From NCBI GenBank assembly GCA_900100325.1, contig LT629697.1, forward strand, positions 62,001 through 126,000: a DNA stretch of 64,000 nt, written 5' to 3'. Position numbers and translations under genes: made by a program. The DNA comes from Frankineae bacterium MT45 (GTDB lineage Bacteria > Actinomycetota > Actinomycetes > Mycobacteriales > Jatrophihabitantaceae). The notes beneath the pieces were generated by a model. It was not told where the DNA came from and did no database searches. It was given only the letters and a program-made list of their open reading frames with translations. Positions within the stretch are counted from its first letter, which is position 1; every line of letters begins with the position of its first letter. Positions 16,696 to 26,100 of the stretch are shown here, in pieces.

Positions 16696-16732
16696 CGATG
16701 CCGCCAGGCCCGCGGGCGACCTGACGGCATCG
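16696..16732. terminator. Hairpin, probable bldC terminator
   Basis: CGATGCCGCCAGG (16696-16708) and CCTGACGGCATCG (16720-16732) pair over 13 bp with one mismatch and an 11-nt loop. It lies about 90 bp beyond the bldC stop codon in the direction of bldC transcription. Confidence 0.55.
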
Positions 16733-16822
16733 AGAAACCTGTAGCGATTGAGCGTTTTGTGCAGAACCTGCAGCTACCGCAAAGAGCTGCTGATCGTTTA
16801 CAGCCGGACCGATAGACCTGGA

Positions 16823-17032
16823 CTAGCCAAGGGTGTGGTTGGTGTTCCCCTCAAGCAACGAGCGAACCTCGGACTCGCGGTAGCGCCGGTGCCCACCGAG
16901 CGTGCGAATCGAGGTCAGCTTGCCGGCCTTGGCCCACCGCGTCACGGTCTTCGGGTCAACCCGGAAGAGTGTGGCAACTTCGGACGGCGTGAGGAGTTGT
17001 TCGTTGTCGGTGCGGTGACGAGGATTTGTCAT
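16823..17032 (-). CDS. bldC: BldC developmental regulator (MerR-like DNA-binding protein)
   Basis: The product is 69 aa from ATG 17032, with AAAGGGG at 8-nt spacing. The core LLTPSEVATLFRVDPKTVT, RWAKAGKLTSIRTLGGHRRY and RESEVRSLL is almost identical to Streptomyces BldC as I know it. BldC is a small winged-helix protein that binds head-to-tail on direct repeats and delays entry into development in Streptomyces; it is widespread in actinobacteria. The longer open frame to 17116 covers the promoter and leader. The DUF3073 gene and purM downstream on the other side give the same neighbourhood as in Streptomyces. Confidence 0.95.
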   Translation of the reverse strand: MTNPRHRTDNEQLLTPSEVATLFRVDPKTVTRWAKAGKLTSIRTLGGHRRYRESEVRSLLEGNTNHTLG

Positions 17033-17059
17033 CCTGTCGACCCCTTTCTGAGCAACAGA

Positions 17060-17084
17060 TGACACAGGTCCTGTTCCTGTGTCA
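17060..17084. promoter_or_regulatory. Inverted repeat in the bldC leader
   Basis: TGACACAGG (17060-17068) and CCTGTGTCA (17076-17084) are perfect 9-bp arms around 7 nt, 28 nt upstream of the bldC ATG. A minus-strand GATACT -10-like box lies just upstream, so the hairpin would be at the very 5' end of the bldC mRNA or act as an operator. Confidence 0.45.
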
Positions 17085-17118
17085 CGGACCAGTATCTCGG
17101 AGAACGAGGAAATCACCT

Positions 17119-17152
17119 ATGGCAAAAGTCCCACGTGTCCACTTTTTGCCAT
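17119..17152. promoter_or_regulatory. Second inverted repeat upstream of bldC
   Basis: ATGGCAAAAGT (17119-17129) and ACTTTTTGCCAT (17141-17152) pair with one bulged T around 11 nt. It lies in the 512-bp gap (17033-17544) between bldC and the DUF3073 gene. Apart from these two palindromes I see no gene or RNA in that gap. Confidence 0.4.
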
Positions 17153-17544
17153 GCGTACTACCCGTGCCACGCTACCGTTCCGCCAGGAATATCGCTACAT
17201 ATACGGACACATCACCACTTGCGGTTCTCATCACTCAAACCGCGTCGCAAGCGGAGCATCCGGACCCGGCGGCTCCGGCCACCGCGCGGCCGACGTCCTC
17301 GGTCACGCTTGAGCCGATACCTTGGCTGCGCGTGGGTCGACGCGACCGACGCGACTCACACCGCCACGACCCTCCTCCGATGTGCGTCTTTGGGGCCGGA
17401 CGGAGTACGCTGTGTTCACGACGATGACAACATTCCCGGCGCAGGTATGCACCGCCCACACTTTGGTTCGCTCAGCAATCGCAGCCAAATAGGGGCAAGG
17501 TGCCATCGCAGCCCGGCTGACCGTGTGAGCGAGGGGGTCGAGCC

Positions 17545-17742
17545 ATGGGGCGCGGCCGTGCAAAAGCCAAGCAGCAAAAAGTGGCGCGCGATCTGAAGTA
17601 CAACACTTCACAATTCACCGACCTGGACGCTCTGCGTCGTGAATTGGGATCGACGACGCCCTCTGCACCGGAGCGGGAGTCCACACGCGCGTCGTGGGAA
17701 GACGACGAAGACGACGAGGGTTGGGCCAGCGCCACCCGCTGA
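17545..17742 (+). CDS. DUF3073 family protein
   Basis: The product is 65 aa, MGRGRAKAKQQKVARDLKY followed by an Asp/Glu-rich, low-complexity tail (DDEDDEG). The basic N-terminus and TDLDALRREL are typical of DUF3073, a short actinobacterial family of unknown function. A GAGGGGG ribosome site lies 7 nt before the ATG. In Streptomyces a gene of this family also sits between bldC and purM, so the neighbourhood is conserved. Nothing in the sequence shows what it does. Confidence 0.88.
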   Translation: MGRGRAKAKQQKVARDLKYNTSQFTDLDALRRELGSTTPSAPERESTRASWEDDEDDEGWASATR

Positions 17743-17820
17743 TCCGCTCGTCTCACCCGTCATCCAAGATGCGCTGACGGATTCCCAGGGAATGTCGGCC
17801 GTAGGTTCGCTTCGGCCTGT

Positions 17821-17969
17821 CTAGGCTCCCAGCCATCTAGGTGCTCGGCCATCTAGGCGCTCAGCCCATCTAGGCGCTCAGCCCATCTAGGCGCTCAGCC
17901 CATCTCGGTGCTCCGCCGGTCCTAGGTACTCAGCTGTCTAGATACTCAGCTGTCTAGGTGCGCTCAGCG
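17821..17969. repeat. CTAG-rich tandem repeat array between DUF3073 and purM
   Basis: About eight units of 16-18 bp run head to tail; the consensus is near GCGCTCAGCCCATCTAG. Units 3 and 4 are identical and unit 5 differs from them only in its last tetramer. Units 7 and 8 (TACTCAGCTGTCTAG) form a second subtype. CTAG occurs eight times in 137 bp. The array ends inside purM: the partial last unit supplies the TCA that is the purM stop codon. It lies in a convergent intergenic space. Confidence 0.85.
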
Positions 17970-19109
17970 CCACGCGGCCGCTGGGCCTGCGTAGTCGCCG
18001 GTCATCTGCACCACGCCGCTGCCTTCGATGACCTCGCCGACCCGCCAGGACGGCACGCCCCGCTGAGCCAGCAGCGCCAGCGCGGCGTCGGCCTGCGCCG
18101 CCGGTACCAGGGCGATCATGCCGACACCGAGGTTGAAGGTCAGCTCCAACTGCTCGCGCGCGATCGAACCAGCCGAGGCCAGCAGCGTGAAGATCGGCTG
18201 CGGGCTCCAGGTCGAGCGGTCGACGACGGCGTCCAGGTGCGGCGGAAGGACACGCACCAGATTGCCGGCCAGCCCGCCGCCGGTGATGTGCGAGAAGGCA
18301 TGCGCACCGGCCTCGCCGGCCAGCGCCAGGCAGTCCTTGGCGTAGATGCGGGTGGGCGTCAGCAACACGTCGCCGAGGCTCGCCCCCTCCAGCTCGTCGT
18401 ACTTGGCATCCAGCTGCAGCCCGGCGGTGGCGATGACGTGACGCACCAGCGAGTACCCGTTCGAGTGCACCCCGCTGGAGCCCATCGCGATGAGGGCGTC
18501 ACCGGCCTCAACCCGCTCCGAGCCGAGAATCGAGTCAGCGTTCACCACACCGACGCCGGTTCCGGAGATGTCGTACTCCTCCGGGCGCATCACCCCGGGG
18601 TGCTCGGCCGTCTCGCCGCCGATGAGCGCACAGCCGGCCTGAACGCAGCCCTCGGCGATGCCGCCGACGATGGCCGCGATGCGCTCCGGCACGACCTTGC
18701 CGGTGGCGATGTAGTCGCTCAGAAAGAGCGGTTCCGCCCCGACAACGACCAGATCGTCGACCACCATCGCGACCAGGTCGATGCCGATGGTGTCGTGCCG
18801 CCCCAGCTCCTGGGCGATGGCGATCTTGGTGCCGACGCCGTCGGTCGAGCTGGCCATGATGGGCTGCGGGTACTTCTGCAGGTCCATCGAGAAGAGGCCG
18901 GCGAAGCCACCGAGGCCACCGATCACCTCGGGGCGATTGGTCCGCGCCACCTGAGACTTCATCAACTCGACGGCGCGATCACCGGCTTCGATGTCAACGC
19001 CCGCGGCAGCGTAGGAACTGCCCGCGGCAGCGTAGGAGCTGCCCGCGGCAGCGTTCGAACTGCCCGCCGGGTCGGAACTTACCGGCGAGGCGGCTGGGGT
19101 GGAGGTCAC
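17964..19109 (-). CDS. purM: Phosphoribosylformylglycinamidine cyclo-ligase (AIR synthetase)
   Basis: The product is 381 aa. PurM closes the imidazole ring, making AIR from FGAM with ATP. The usual start motif YxxAGVDIEAG is present, then MASSTDGVGTK, GGETAEHPGVM and the glycine-rich ITGGGLAGN. The N-terminus is unusual: about 37 residues precede VDIEAG, and part of this is a triplicated SS(Y/N)AAAG segment coded by three 21-bp repeats (19000-19062). The GTG start overlaps the purF stop by 4 nt, so purF and purM are coupled. The stop codon lies inside the CTAG repeat array. Confidence 0.95.
   Translation of the reverse strand: MTSTPAASPVSSDPAGSSNAAAGSSYAAAGSSYAAAGVDIEAGDRAVELMKSQVARTNRPEVIGGLGGFAGLFSMDLQKYPQPIMASSTDGVGTKIAIAQELGRHDTIGIDLVAMVVDDLVVVGAEPLFLSDYIATGKVVPERIAAIVGGIAEGCVQAGCALIGGETAEHPGVMRPEEYDISGTGVGVVNADSILGSERVEAGDALIAMGSSGVHSNGYSLVRHVIATAGLQLDAKYDELEGASLGDVLLTPTRIYAKDCLALAGEAGAHAFSHITGGGLAGNLVRVLPPHLDAVVDRSTWSPQPIFTLLASAGSIAREQLELTFNLGVGMIALVPAAQADAALALLAQRGVPSWRVGEVIEGSGVVQMTGDYAGPAAAWR
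19000..19062. repeat. Three in-frame 21-bp tandem repeats in purM
   Basis: Units 19000-19020, 19021-19041 and 19042-19062 share the opening CCCGCGGCAGCGT. They encode, on the minus strand, successive seven-residue copies of the conserved SSYAAAG start segment of PurM; the first-translated copy has Asn in place of Tyr. Confidence 0.85.
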
Positions 19110-20692
19110 TGAAGCGACACGCTCTCTGGGGTCAGGTCTTCGTCGATGAAGCTTCCGACGGCGGCGGCCGAAACCTCGTCCGGCGTTGCCTCCTCGGCCG
19201 CCTGGGCACTGGCGTCGGTGATCGACAGGTTGACGTTGCGTTCGATGCCTTCGAGGACATGCTTGCCGATCATGTCCGACAGCGGGATCGGGTACTCCCC
19301 GGTGAAGCAGGCGTGGCAGAGCCGCGTCTTCGGCTGCTCACTGGCACCGATGAGTGCGCCGAGCGAGACATAGCCCAGCGAATCGGCGCCGATCGACTGA
19401 CGAATCCCCTCGACGTCCAGGCCGTTGGCCACCAGTTCGGCCTTGGAGGCGAAGTCGATGCCGTAGAAGCACGGCCACTTCACCGGCGGGGAGGAGATGC
19501 GGACGTGCACCTCCAGCGCCCCGGCCTCGCGCAGCATGCGCACCAGCGCGCGCTGGGTGTTGCCCCGCACGATCGAGTCGTCGACCACGACCAATCGCTT
19601 GCCCCGCACCACATCCCGGAGCGGGTTCAGCTTGAGGCGGATGCCCAACTGGCGGATCGTCTGCGAGGGCTGGATGAAGGTGCGTCCGACGTAGGCGTTC
19701 TTCACGAGGCCGGTGCCGTAGGGAATGCCGGACTCCTGGGCGTAGCCGATGGCCGCCGGCGTTCCGGACTCCGGCGTCGGCATGACCAGATCAGCCTCGA
19801 CCGGGTGTTCACGGGCCAGCCGGCGACCGATCTCGACCCGGGTCGAGTGCACGCCACGGCCGGAGATGGTGGTGTCCGGACGGGCCAGGTACACGTACTC
19901 GAAGAGGCACCCCTTGGGATCGGGGTTGGCGAAGCGCTGCGAGCGCAGACCCTCCTCGTCGATGGTGATGAGCTCGCCGGGCTCGATCTCACGCACGAAT
20001 GAGGCGCCGACGATGTCCAGAGCCGCGGTCTCGCTGGTGACCACCCAGCCGCGCTCCAAGCGACCGAGCACGAGCGGGCGGACGCCTTGCGGGTCGCGCG
20101 CGGCGTAGAGGGTGTGCTCGTCCATGAAGACCAGCGAGAAGGCGCCCCGCAGCTTCGGGAGCACGTCCATCGCGGCCTGCTCGACCGAGACGTCGGGGCG
20201 CGAGGCGAGGAGCGCGGTGAGCAGGTCGGAGTCGGTGGTGGCGCCGTAGCGGCCCAGATTGCCCAGGCCAGCCGCCTCCGCCTCAGCCACCAACTCGAGG
20301 GTGTTGACCAGGTTTCCGTTGTGGCCGAGCGCCAGCCCGCTACCGGTCGGAGTGGTGCGGAAGCTGGGCTGCGCGTTCTCCCAGGTGGTGGAGCCGGTGG
20401 TCGAGTAGCGCGTGTGGCCGACGGCGATGTGCCCCTGCAGGGTGTTCAGGGTGGCCTCGTCGAAGACCTGTGAGACCAGCCCGAGGTCCTTGTAGACCAG
20501 CAGGGAGGAGCCGTCGCTGACCGCGATGCCGGCCGCCTCCTGGCCCCGGTGCTGCAGGGCGTAGAGGGCGAAGAACGCGAGTTTCGCTACCTCTTCACCG
20601 GTGGCCCAGACGCCGAAGACTCCGCAAGCGTCCTGCGGGCCCTTCTCGCCGGGCATGAGGTCATGTGAGAGTCGTCCGTCGCCGCGCGCCAC
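19106..20692 (-). CDS. purF: Amidophosphoribosyltransferase
   Basis: The product is 528 aa and catalyses the first committed purine step, PRPP + glutamine to phosphoribosylamine. A 22-residue propeptide precedes the nucleophile Cys23 in QDACGVFGVW, which is exposed after cleavage. GHTRYSTTG and GHNGNLVN belong to the class II glutamine amidotransferase domain. LVVVDDSIVRGNT is the PRPP site. CFYGID and CHACF supply cysteines for the Fe-S cluster, as in the Bacillus-type enzyme. The GTG start at 20692 has no clear ribosome site. It heads a purF-purM pair downstream of the lipid operon. Confidence 0.96.
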   Translation of the reverse strand: MARGDGRLSHDLMPGEKGPQDACGVFGVWATGEEVAKLAFFALYALQHRGQEAAGIAVSDGSSLLVYKDLGLVSQVFDEATLNTLQGHIAVGHTRYSTTGSTTWENAQPSFRTTPTGSGLALGHNGNLVNTLELVAEAEAAGLGNLGRYGATTDSDLLTALLASRPDVSVEQAAMDVLPKLRGAFSLVFMDEHTLYAARDPQGVRPLVLGRLERGWVVTSETAALDIVGASFVREIEPGELITIDEEGLRSQRFANPDPKGCLFEYVYLARPDTTISGRGVHSTRVEIGRRLAREHPVEADLVMPTPESGTPAAIGYAQESGIPYGTGLVKNAYVGRTFIQPSQTIRQLGIRLKLNPLRDVVRGKRLVVVDDSIVRGNTQRALVRMLREAGALEVHVRISSPPVKWPCFYGIDFASKAELVANGLDVEGIRQSIGADSLGYVSLGALIGASEQPKTRLCHACFTGEYPIPLSDMIGKHVLEGIERNVNLSITDASAQAAEEATPDEVSAAAVGSFIDEDLTPESVSLQ

Positions 20693-20740
20693 GCCTTGAA
20701 GTGTACGGACCGATTCCGGTGCCGGTAACCCGAACGGTGG

Positions 20741-21547
20741 CTACGCGCCGGTGATTCGCGTCGCGAATCCACTCCGACTCTCGATCAGCACCCGCTCCGA
20801 GGTGAGCGTCGTGGCCGCTGCGACGTACCCCGGCGGGGCCTCCAGCCGCTGCACCACGGCCGCCGTTTCGGGACGGAAACCCAGTCGCGCCCGGCCCCAA
20901 CTCTGCGCGAGTGGCATCACGGAGACCGCCTTCATGGGCTCACCCAGGCCGTCACCGGTCGCCTTCAGCACGGACTCCTTGGCCACCCAGTAGTCGAAGA
21001 AGCGGCGCACGTCGAACTGGTCGGATTTGCCATCGGCCCCGCGGCGCACGTCGGCCAGTTCCTCATCGGTGAGGACGTTCTGGGCCACCGACGGCAGATC
21101 GGCGGCGTCGGCCAGCTCCTCCACATCGACGCCGACCTGCATTCCGCGCCCGACGAGCAGCGCGATCCAGTCGCCGGAGTGCGACAGCGAGAAGTCCAGC
21201 CGCTGCTCGGGGTCGGCCTCGGCGTCGAAGCGTTCGCCCAGACGCTCGGCGTCCAGCCGCGGCCGTCCGTGCGGGCGGGCACAGTCGGCGCACTCACGAT
21301 CCAGGGGCACGTCAGCCGCCGGGATGCGCAGGATTCCGGCGAGCACCCGGCGCGTCATCGCCACGCCCAGGATGAAGCGGCGGCGGTCGGCGTCGCGGAC
21401 AAATCGATCAGCCCGGTCCCGCTCGACGTCGTCGAGGAGCATCACGTGGGCTGGCTGCAGATCGGCCAGCGAGGCCCACCAGACGTCGGCCCGGCCCGAG
21501 TCCGGACCGCGGGCATCGACCGTGGAATCAAAGAGGGATATTGCCAT
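20741..21547 (-). CDS. 4'-phosphopantetheinyl transferase, Sfp type
   Basis: The product is 268 aa. The family motifs are clear: FSLSHSGDWIALLV, the Mg-binding GVDVE, and WVAKESVLKATGDGLG. A CADCARPHGRPRL segment, usual in actinobacterial members, precedes them. The enzyme transfers phosphopantetheine from CoA to serine residues of carrier domains. The gene begins 20 bp inside the end of the carboxyltransferase gene and is the last of the four-gene operon, so its natural client should be the PKS two genes upstream. It ends 48 bp before the purF start. Confidence 0.93.
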   Translation of the reverse strand: MAISLFDSTVDARGPDSGRADVWWASLADLQPAHVMLLDDVERDRADRFVRDADRRRFILGVAMTRRVLAGILRIPAADVPLDRECADCARPHGRPRLDAERLGERFDAEADPEQRLDFSLSHSGDWIALLVGRGMQVGVDVEELADAADLPSVAQNVLTDEELADVRRGADGKSDQFDVRRFFDYWVAKESVLKATGDGLGEPMKAVSVMPLAQSWGRARLGFRPETAAVVQRLEAPPGYVAAATTLTSERVLIESRSGFATRITGA

Positions 21548-23162
21548 GCTTCTTCGCTGGAAGGTGGTCGACCTTGGTCCGCAGCGTCCGGAGTGCGCGG
21601 GTCACGTAGCTGCGGGTGGACGACGGACGGATCACCGCGTCGATGAAGCCGCGCTCGGCCGCGATGTAGGGCGTGGCCAATGTATCGCGGTACTCGGCGA
21701 TGAGCTTGGCCCGTACCTCCTTCAGGTTGCCGTCCGCCTCGGCGCGGGCCAGCTCGGCCCGGTACAGCACACTCACCGCGCCCTCGCCGCCCATGACGGC
21801 GACCTCGGCCGTCGGCCAGGCGAAGTTGAGGTCGGCCCCGAGATGCTTGGAGCCCATCGTGGCGTAACCGCCTCCGTAGGCCTTGCGGACCACCACAGTC
21901 ACCATCGGGACGGTGGCCTCGCTGTAGGCGTAGAGCAGCTTCGCGCCGCGACGGATGATGCCGTTGCGCTCCTGCTCCAGGCCCGGCATGTACCCCGGAA
22001 CGTCGACGAAGGTCAGGATCGGCAGGTTGAAGGCGTCGCAGAAACGGATGAAGCGGGCGGCCTTCTCGGAGGCGTTGATGTCGATGGTGCCGGCCATATG
22101 CCGGGGCTGGTTGCCGACCATCCCGACGGTGCGCCCCTCGACGCGGGCGAAGGCGCAGAGCATCTGTGGGGCGAATCGTGGGGAAATCTCGAGGTAATCC
22201 CCGTCGTCGGCGACAGCGGCGAAGACCTCAAGCATGTCGTAGCTGGCGTTCGCCGCGTCCGGGACCAGCTCGTCCAGGGCCCGATCCTGCGCAGTCAGAT
22301 CGAGGTCAGCCGCCTGGTCGACGTTCATCGAGTCGTCCAGGTTATTGCTGGGCAGGAAGGCCAGCAGCGCCCGGACCCACTCGAAGGCGTCCTCCTCGTC
22401 GGCCGCGACATAGTGCGTGTTTCCGCTGACTTCGGCGTGCATCTCAGCGCCACCGAGCTCGGCGAAACTGGTGCGTTCACCGGTCACCGCGTAGACGACG
22501 TCCGGGCCGGTGACGAACATCTGCGAGGTCTCAGCCGTCATGACGGTGAAGTCGGTCATCGCCGGTGAGTAGACCGCACCGCCGGCACATGGCCCGAGAA
22601 TCATGGAGATCTGGGGGATCACGCCCGAGAGGCGAGCGTTGCGGCGCCCGATCTGGGCGTAGTAGGCCAGCGCCGACACACCCTCCTGGATGCGCGCTCC
22701 GCCCGAGTCGTTGATGCCGACGATGGGGCAGCCGATCTTCGCCGCCAGGTCCATGATCTTGACGATCTTCTCGCCGTAGGTCTGGCCGAGGCTGCCACCG
22801 AAGACGGTGAAGTCCTGAGAAAACAGGCAGATTGTTCGACCGTCGACCGTCCCCTGCCCGGTGACCACACCGTCACCGAGCGGGCGGTTGGCCTCCATCC
22901 CGAAGTCGGTGGACTGGTGGCGGGCCATTGCGTCGAACTCAATGAAGGAGCCCGGGTCGACCAGCAGGTCGATCCGCTCCCGCGCGGTGAGCTTCCCCTT
23001 CGCGTGCTGGCGTTCGATCGCCCGGGCCGAACCGACGTTGCGCGTCTGCTCCTCGAGCTTGTCGAAGTGGGCGAGTTTGAGCGCCGTCGTGCTCAGGCCA
23101 GGGTCGGGCGCCTCGTCCGCCGATGCGGACGAGGCGTCTGCCGAGATGAACTCGGCGCTCAC
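21528..23162 (-). CDS. Acyl-CoA carboxylase carboxyltransferase subunit, AccD4-like
   Basis: The product is 544 aa, close to the usual 520-550 for AccD/PccB beta subunits. INDSGGARIQEGVSALAYY and GPCAGGAVYSPAMTDF are the two oxyanion-hole regions, and SQDFTVFGGSLGQTYGEKI is a signature of the N-terminal half. It transfers carboxyl from a biotin subunit, which is not in this window, to an acyl-CoA. The GTG start overlaps the PKS stop by 4 nt. In mycobacteria accD4 follows pks13 in the same way and supplies the carboxylated long-chain extender unit. The same role is inferred here; propionyl- or acetyl-CoA carboxylation remains possible. Confidence 0.9.
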   Translation of the reverse strand: MSAEFISADASSASADEAPDPGLSTTALKLAHFDKLEEQTRNVGSARAIERQHAKGKLTARERIDLLVDPGSFIEFDAMARHQSTDFGMEANRPLGDGVVTGQGTVDGRTICLFSQDFTVFGGSLGQTYGEKIVKIMDLAAKIGCPIVGINDSGGARIQEGVSALAYYAQIGRRNARLSGVIPQISMILGPCAGGAVYSPAMTDFTVMTAETSQMFVTGPDVVYAVTGERTSFAELGGAEMHAEVSGNTHYVAADEEDAFEWVRALLAFLPSNNLDDSMNVDQAADLDLTAQDRALDELVPDAANASYDMLEVFAAVADDGDYLEISPRFAPQMLCAFARVEGRTVGMVGNQPRHMAGTIDINASEKAARFIRFCDAFNLPILTFVDVPGYMPGLEQERNGIIRRGAKLLYAYSEATVPMVTVVVRKAYGGGYATMGSKHLGADLNFAWPTAEVAVMGGEGAVSVLYRAELARAEADGNLKEVRAKLIAEYRDTLATPYIAAERGFIDAVIRPSSTRSYVTRALRTLRTKVDHLPAKKHGNIPL

Positions 23163-26100
23163 AACACCCGCGCAGCGAGATCGGCCAGGACGCCGTCGAA
23201 GTGAGCGGCGATGGCATCGACGTTCGGGCGGTCGATCATCGAGATGTGGTCGCCGGGAACCCGGATCACCTCGATGTTCGTGCTGTATTCGTCCCAGCCG
23301 AGCTTCTCGTCGGTACGGCGGTAGCGAGGGTCGATCGTCGCGGCGATCGCCTCGTGCAGGGAGGCGCGGTAGAGAATCATCCGGCCGTGGAAGAGCTTCG
23401 GCTGGTACCGCTCGGCGATGCGCGCATCGACGTAGGAGGTGTACTGGTGCTCCAGCACGCCCGGCGGCATCCCGACCCCGACGCTGGTGAGAGCGTCGCG
23501 GAAGATCGCGATGTGCTCCTGCTCGCTCATGTTGGGCAGGTCGTCGTACGGGATCTCCAGGACCTTGTCGTAGGTCTCCAGGATGTACTCGGCGAAGCGC
23601 TGGTAGCGCCCCACGAGCAACTCGTGCAGCTCCTGATCCGGATCGACGAGCGGGATGATCGTGTCGATACGGGCCAGCACGTCCACCTCTTCGCCGGCCT
23701 CGACGAGCTGGTGGGCCGTCTCCCCGGCCAGCACCCCACCGAAGGACCAGCCCATCAGGCGGTACGGCCCGTGCGGCTGGATCTCGCGGATCAGCGGGAT
23801 GTAGCGGGCGACCTTGGCCTCGATCGTGTCGGCGTCGTCGATCCGCTCGAACCCGTACACGGGCTGATCGGGGTCGAGCATCGACACCAGTGGCTGGTAC
23901 ACGCTGGTCGGTCCACCGGCCGGGTGGAACATGAAGACCGGGGTCCGGGAGCCGGTGCCCCGCAGGACGCGGACCGGCGAACCGCCGTTGCCCTCGAGCT
24001 GCTCCCGGATCAGGTCGGACATCTCGGCGATGGTCGGCCCGGCGAAGAGCTCCGCCGTCGTCGGTGCGCTGCCCAGGCGTTCGGTGATGAGGCGGGCGAC
24101 CTCGTCGGCCGACTCCGTGGTGCCGCCGAGCTCGTAGAAGTTCTCGTTCACACCGACGGGCTTGCGATCCAGCACCTCTTGCCAGAGCAGCACCAGGAAG
24201 CGCTCGGTCGGGTCACGCGGCGGCATGTAGGCCGTGCTCGCCCCGTCCGGACGCAGCTGCAGCGGGTTGTTGTTCCCGGGCATCGACGCGTTGGCCGAGG
24301 CGAAGGACTGGCCGCCATCGGTGACGGCCGACATGTCCACGCCCAGCTCGTTGCCGATGTGCACCGCCAGTTCGAGCAGGGTGGCCCCCTGCAGCACCAG
24401 GCGGATAGGCAGGGTCAGTCCGAGGTCGTGCTCGACGGCGTTCTTGGCCCGGGTGGCCATCAGCGAGTCGAAGCCCATGTCGATCAACGGCGTGTTGACG
24501 TCGAGGTTCTCCGGCTGCGACCCCATCACCGCGGCGACCCGCTCCCGCAGCCGCGCGGTGAGCATGGTGGCGGCCACAGTCGGTTCCGCGGCGCGGATGG
24601 CGGCCACTCCCGGCCACTCGCTCTCGATCTCGCTCTCCAGCTCGTAGTCCCGCATCAGGGTCGAGAAGAACGGCATATCCAGCAGGCCGGGTAGCAGCGA
24701 GATGGCCCGCGGCGGGTCGAGCAGGGCGATGGTGGCCCGGGTCTGCCCGCTGCTGAGCACGACGTTGAGTGCCTGCAGGGCCTCAGTCGGGGTGATCGGG
24801 TCGAGGAGGACGTTCTTGTTCGACGCCGCCCCGCCCACCTTCAGCCAGGCACCCCAGTTGATCGAGTAACCCTGAACGCCGTGGGCGTTCTGCCAGGCCG
24901 AGAAGGCGTCCAGCCAGGCATTTGCGGTCGCGTAGCTGACCTGGCCGGGCGAGCCGACGACGGCGGCCATCGAGGAGAAGGAGATGAACCAGTCGAGGTC
25001 ATGCCCGACTGCTGCAGTGTGCAGGTTCCAGGCGCCGACGATCTTCGTCTGCCAGATCGAAGCGAGCACCTCACTGGTGAGGTCGCCGTAGAGCTGGTCG
25101 TTGAGCCGGGCGGCGGCCAGGTGGGCCACGCCACGCAGCGCGACCCCATCTGCGGTCGCCGCGGCCACGGCAGCGGTCGAGACGTCCGGATCGGTGATGT
25201 CGCCCGGCACGAAGACGACCTCGGCCCGCCAACCCTCGAGTTCGGCGAGCGTCTCCTCGCTCGGCGTGCGGCGGGAGGTGAGCACGATGCGCCGCGCCCC
25301 GTGGTCAGAGAGCCACCGGGCGAAGACGAGACCGATCCCGCCGGTGCCACCGCTGAGCACGTAGCCGCCGTCGCGCACCGGCGTCTCGCCGGCCGGGGTC
25401 GGCGGGGCCTCCTCCAGACGCGAGCTGAACCGCTCGCCACCACGCCAGACCACCTCGTCGTCGACGTGGTTGGCCAGCAGTTCGCGCAGCAGATCGCTGC
25501 CATTCTCCGCCGGGTCGACGTCGACCAGGGTGGCCCGGGCGCCCGGCTGCTCCAGCGCGAGCACGCGCACGGCGGCTCGCAGCGCGGCCTGACCGGGTCG
25601 TCCCGACTCACCCGGAGCCAGACCGGCCGCGCCGGAGGTGGCGATCCAGAGACGGGTCCGCTTGGTCGAGACCTCGTCGGTGAGGGTCGCCGCGACCTGC
25701 CCGACCGTGAGTACGAAGCGCTCGTCGCGCTCCAGCGAGTTCATCGGGGCCGAGAGGTCCTGGGGCACGGCCTGCGCGGCGAAGACGACCACCGACGCGG
25801 GCTCACTCCCCTCCTCGCGCAGGCCCGCCGCGGTGGCGTCGAAGTCGGCCGCCGGGGCGAGTCGCACGTCATGGCCGAGCTCACGCAGACCGTCGGCCAC
25901 CTGGGCCGAGAGCTGCGGTGCCGCATCGGCGTCGAGAAGCAGCCAGGTCGAGGCCTCGCTCAAGCCGGTCAGGGCCGGCAACGGGGTCGGCACGAAGCGG
26001 GTGCGGTAGAGCAGCCGAGACGGTGGCACCACGATCTCGTCGCGATCGATCGCGCGGGACGTGAGGCCGCGCAGCGTGGCGACGACCTCTCCGGAGCCAT

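Noticed and set aside
17821-17969. CRISPR array
   Set aside because: Units are only 16-18 bp and abut each other with no unique spacers, and no cas genes are near.
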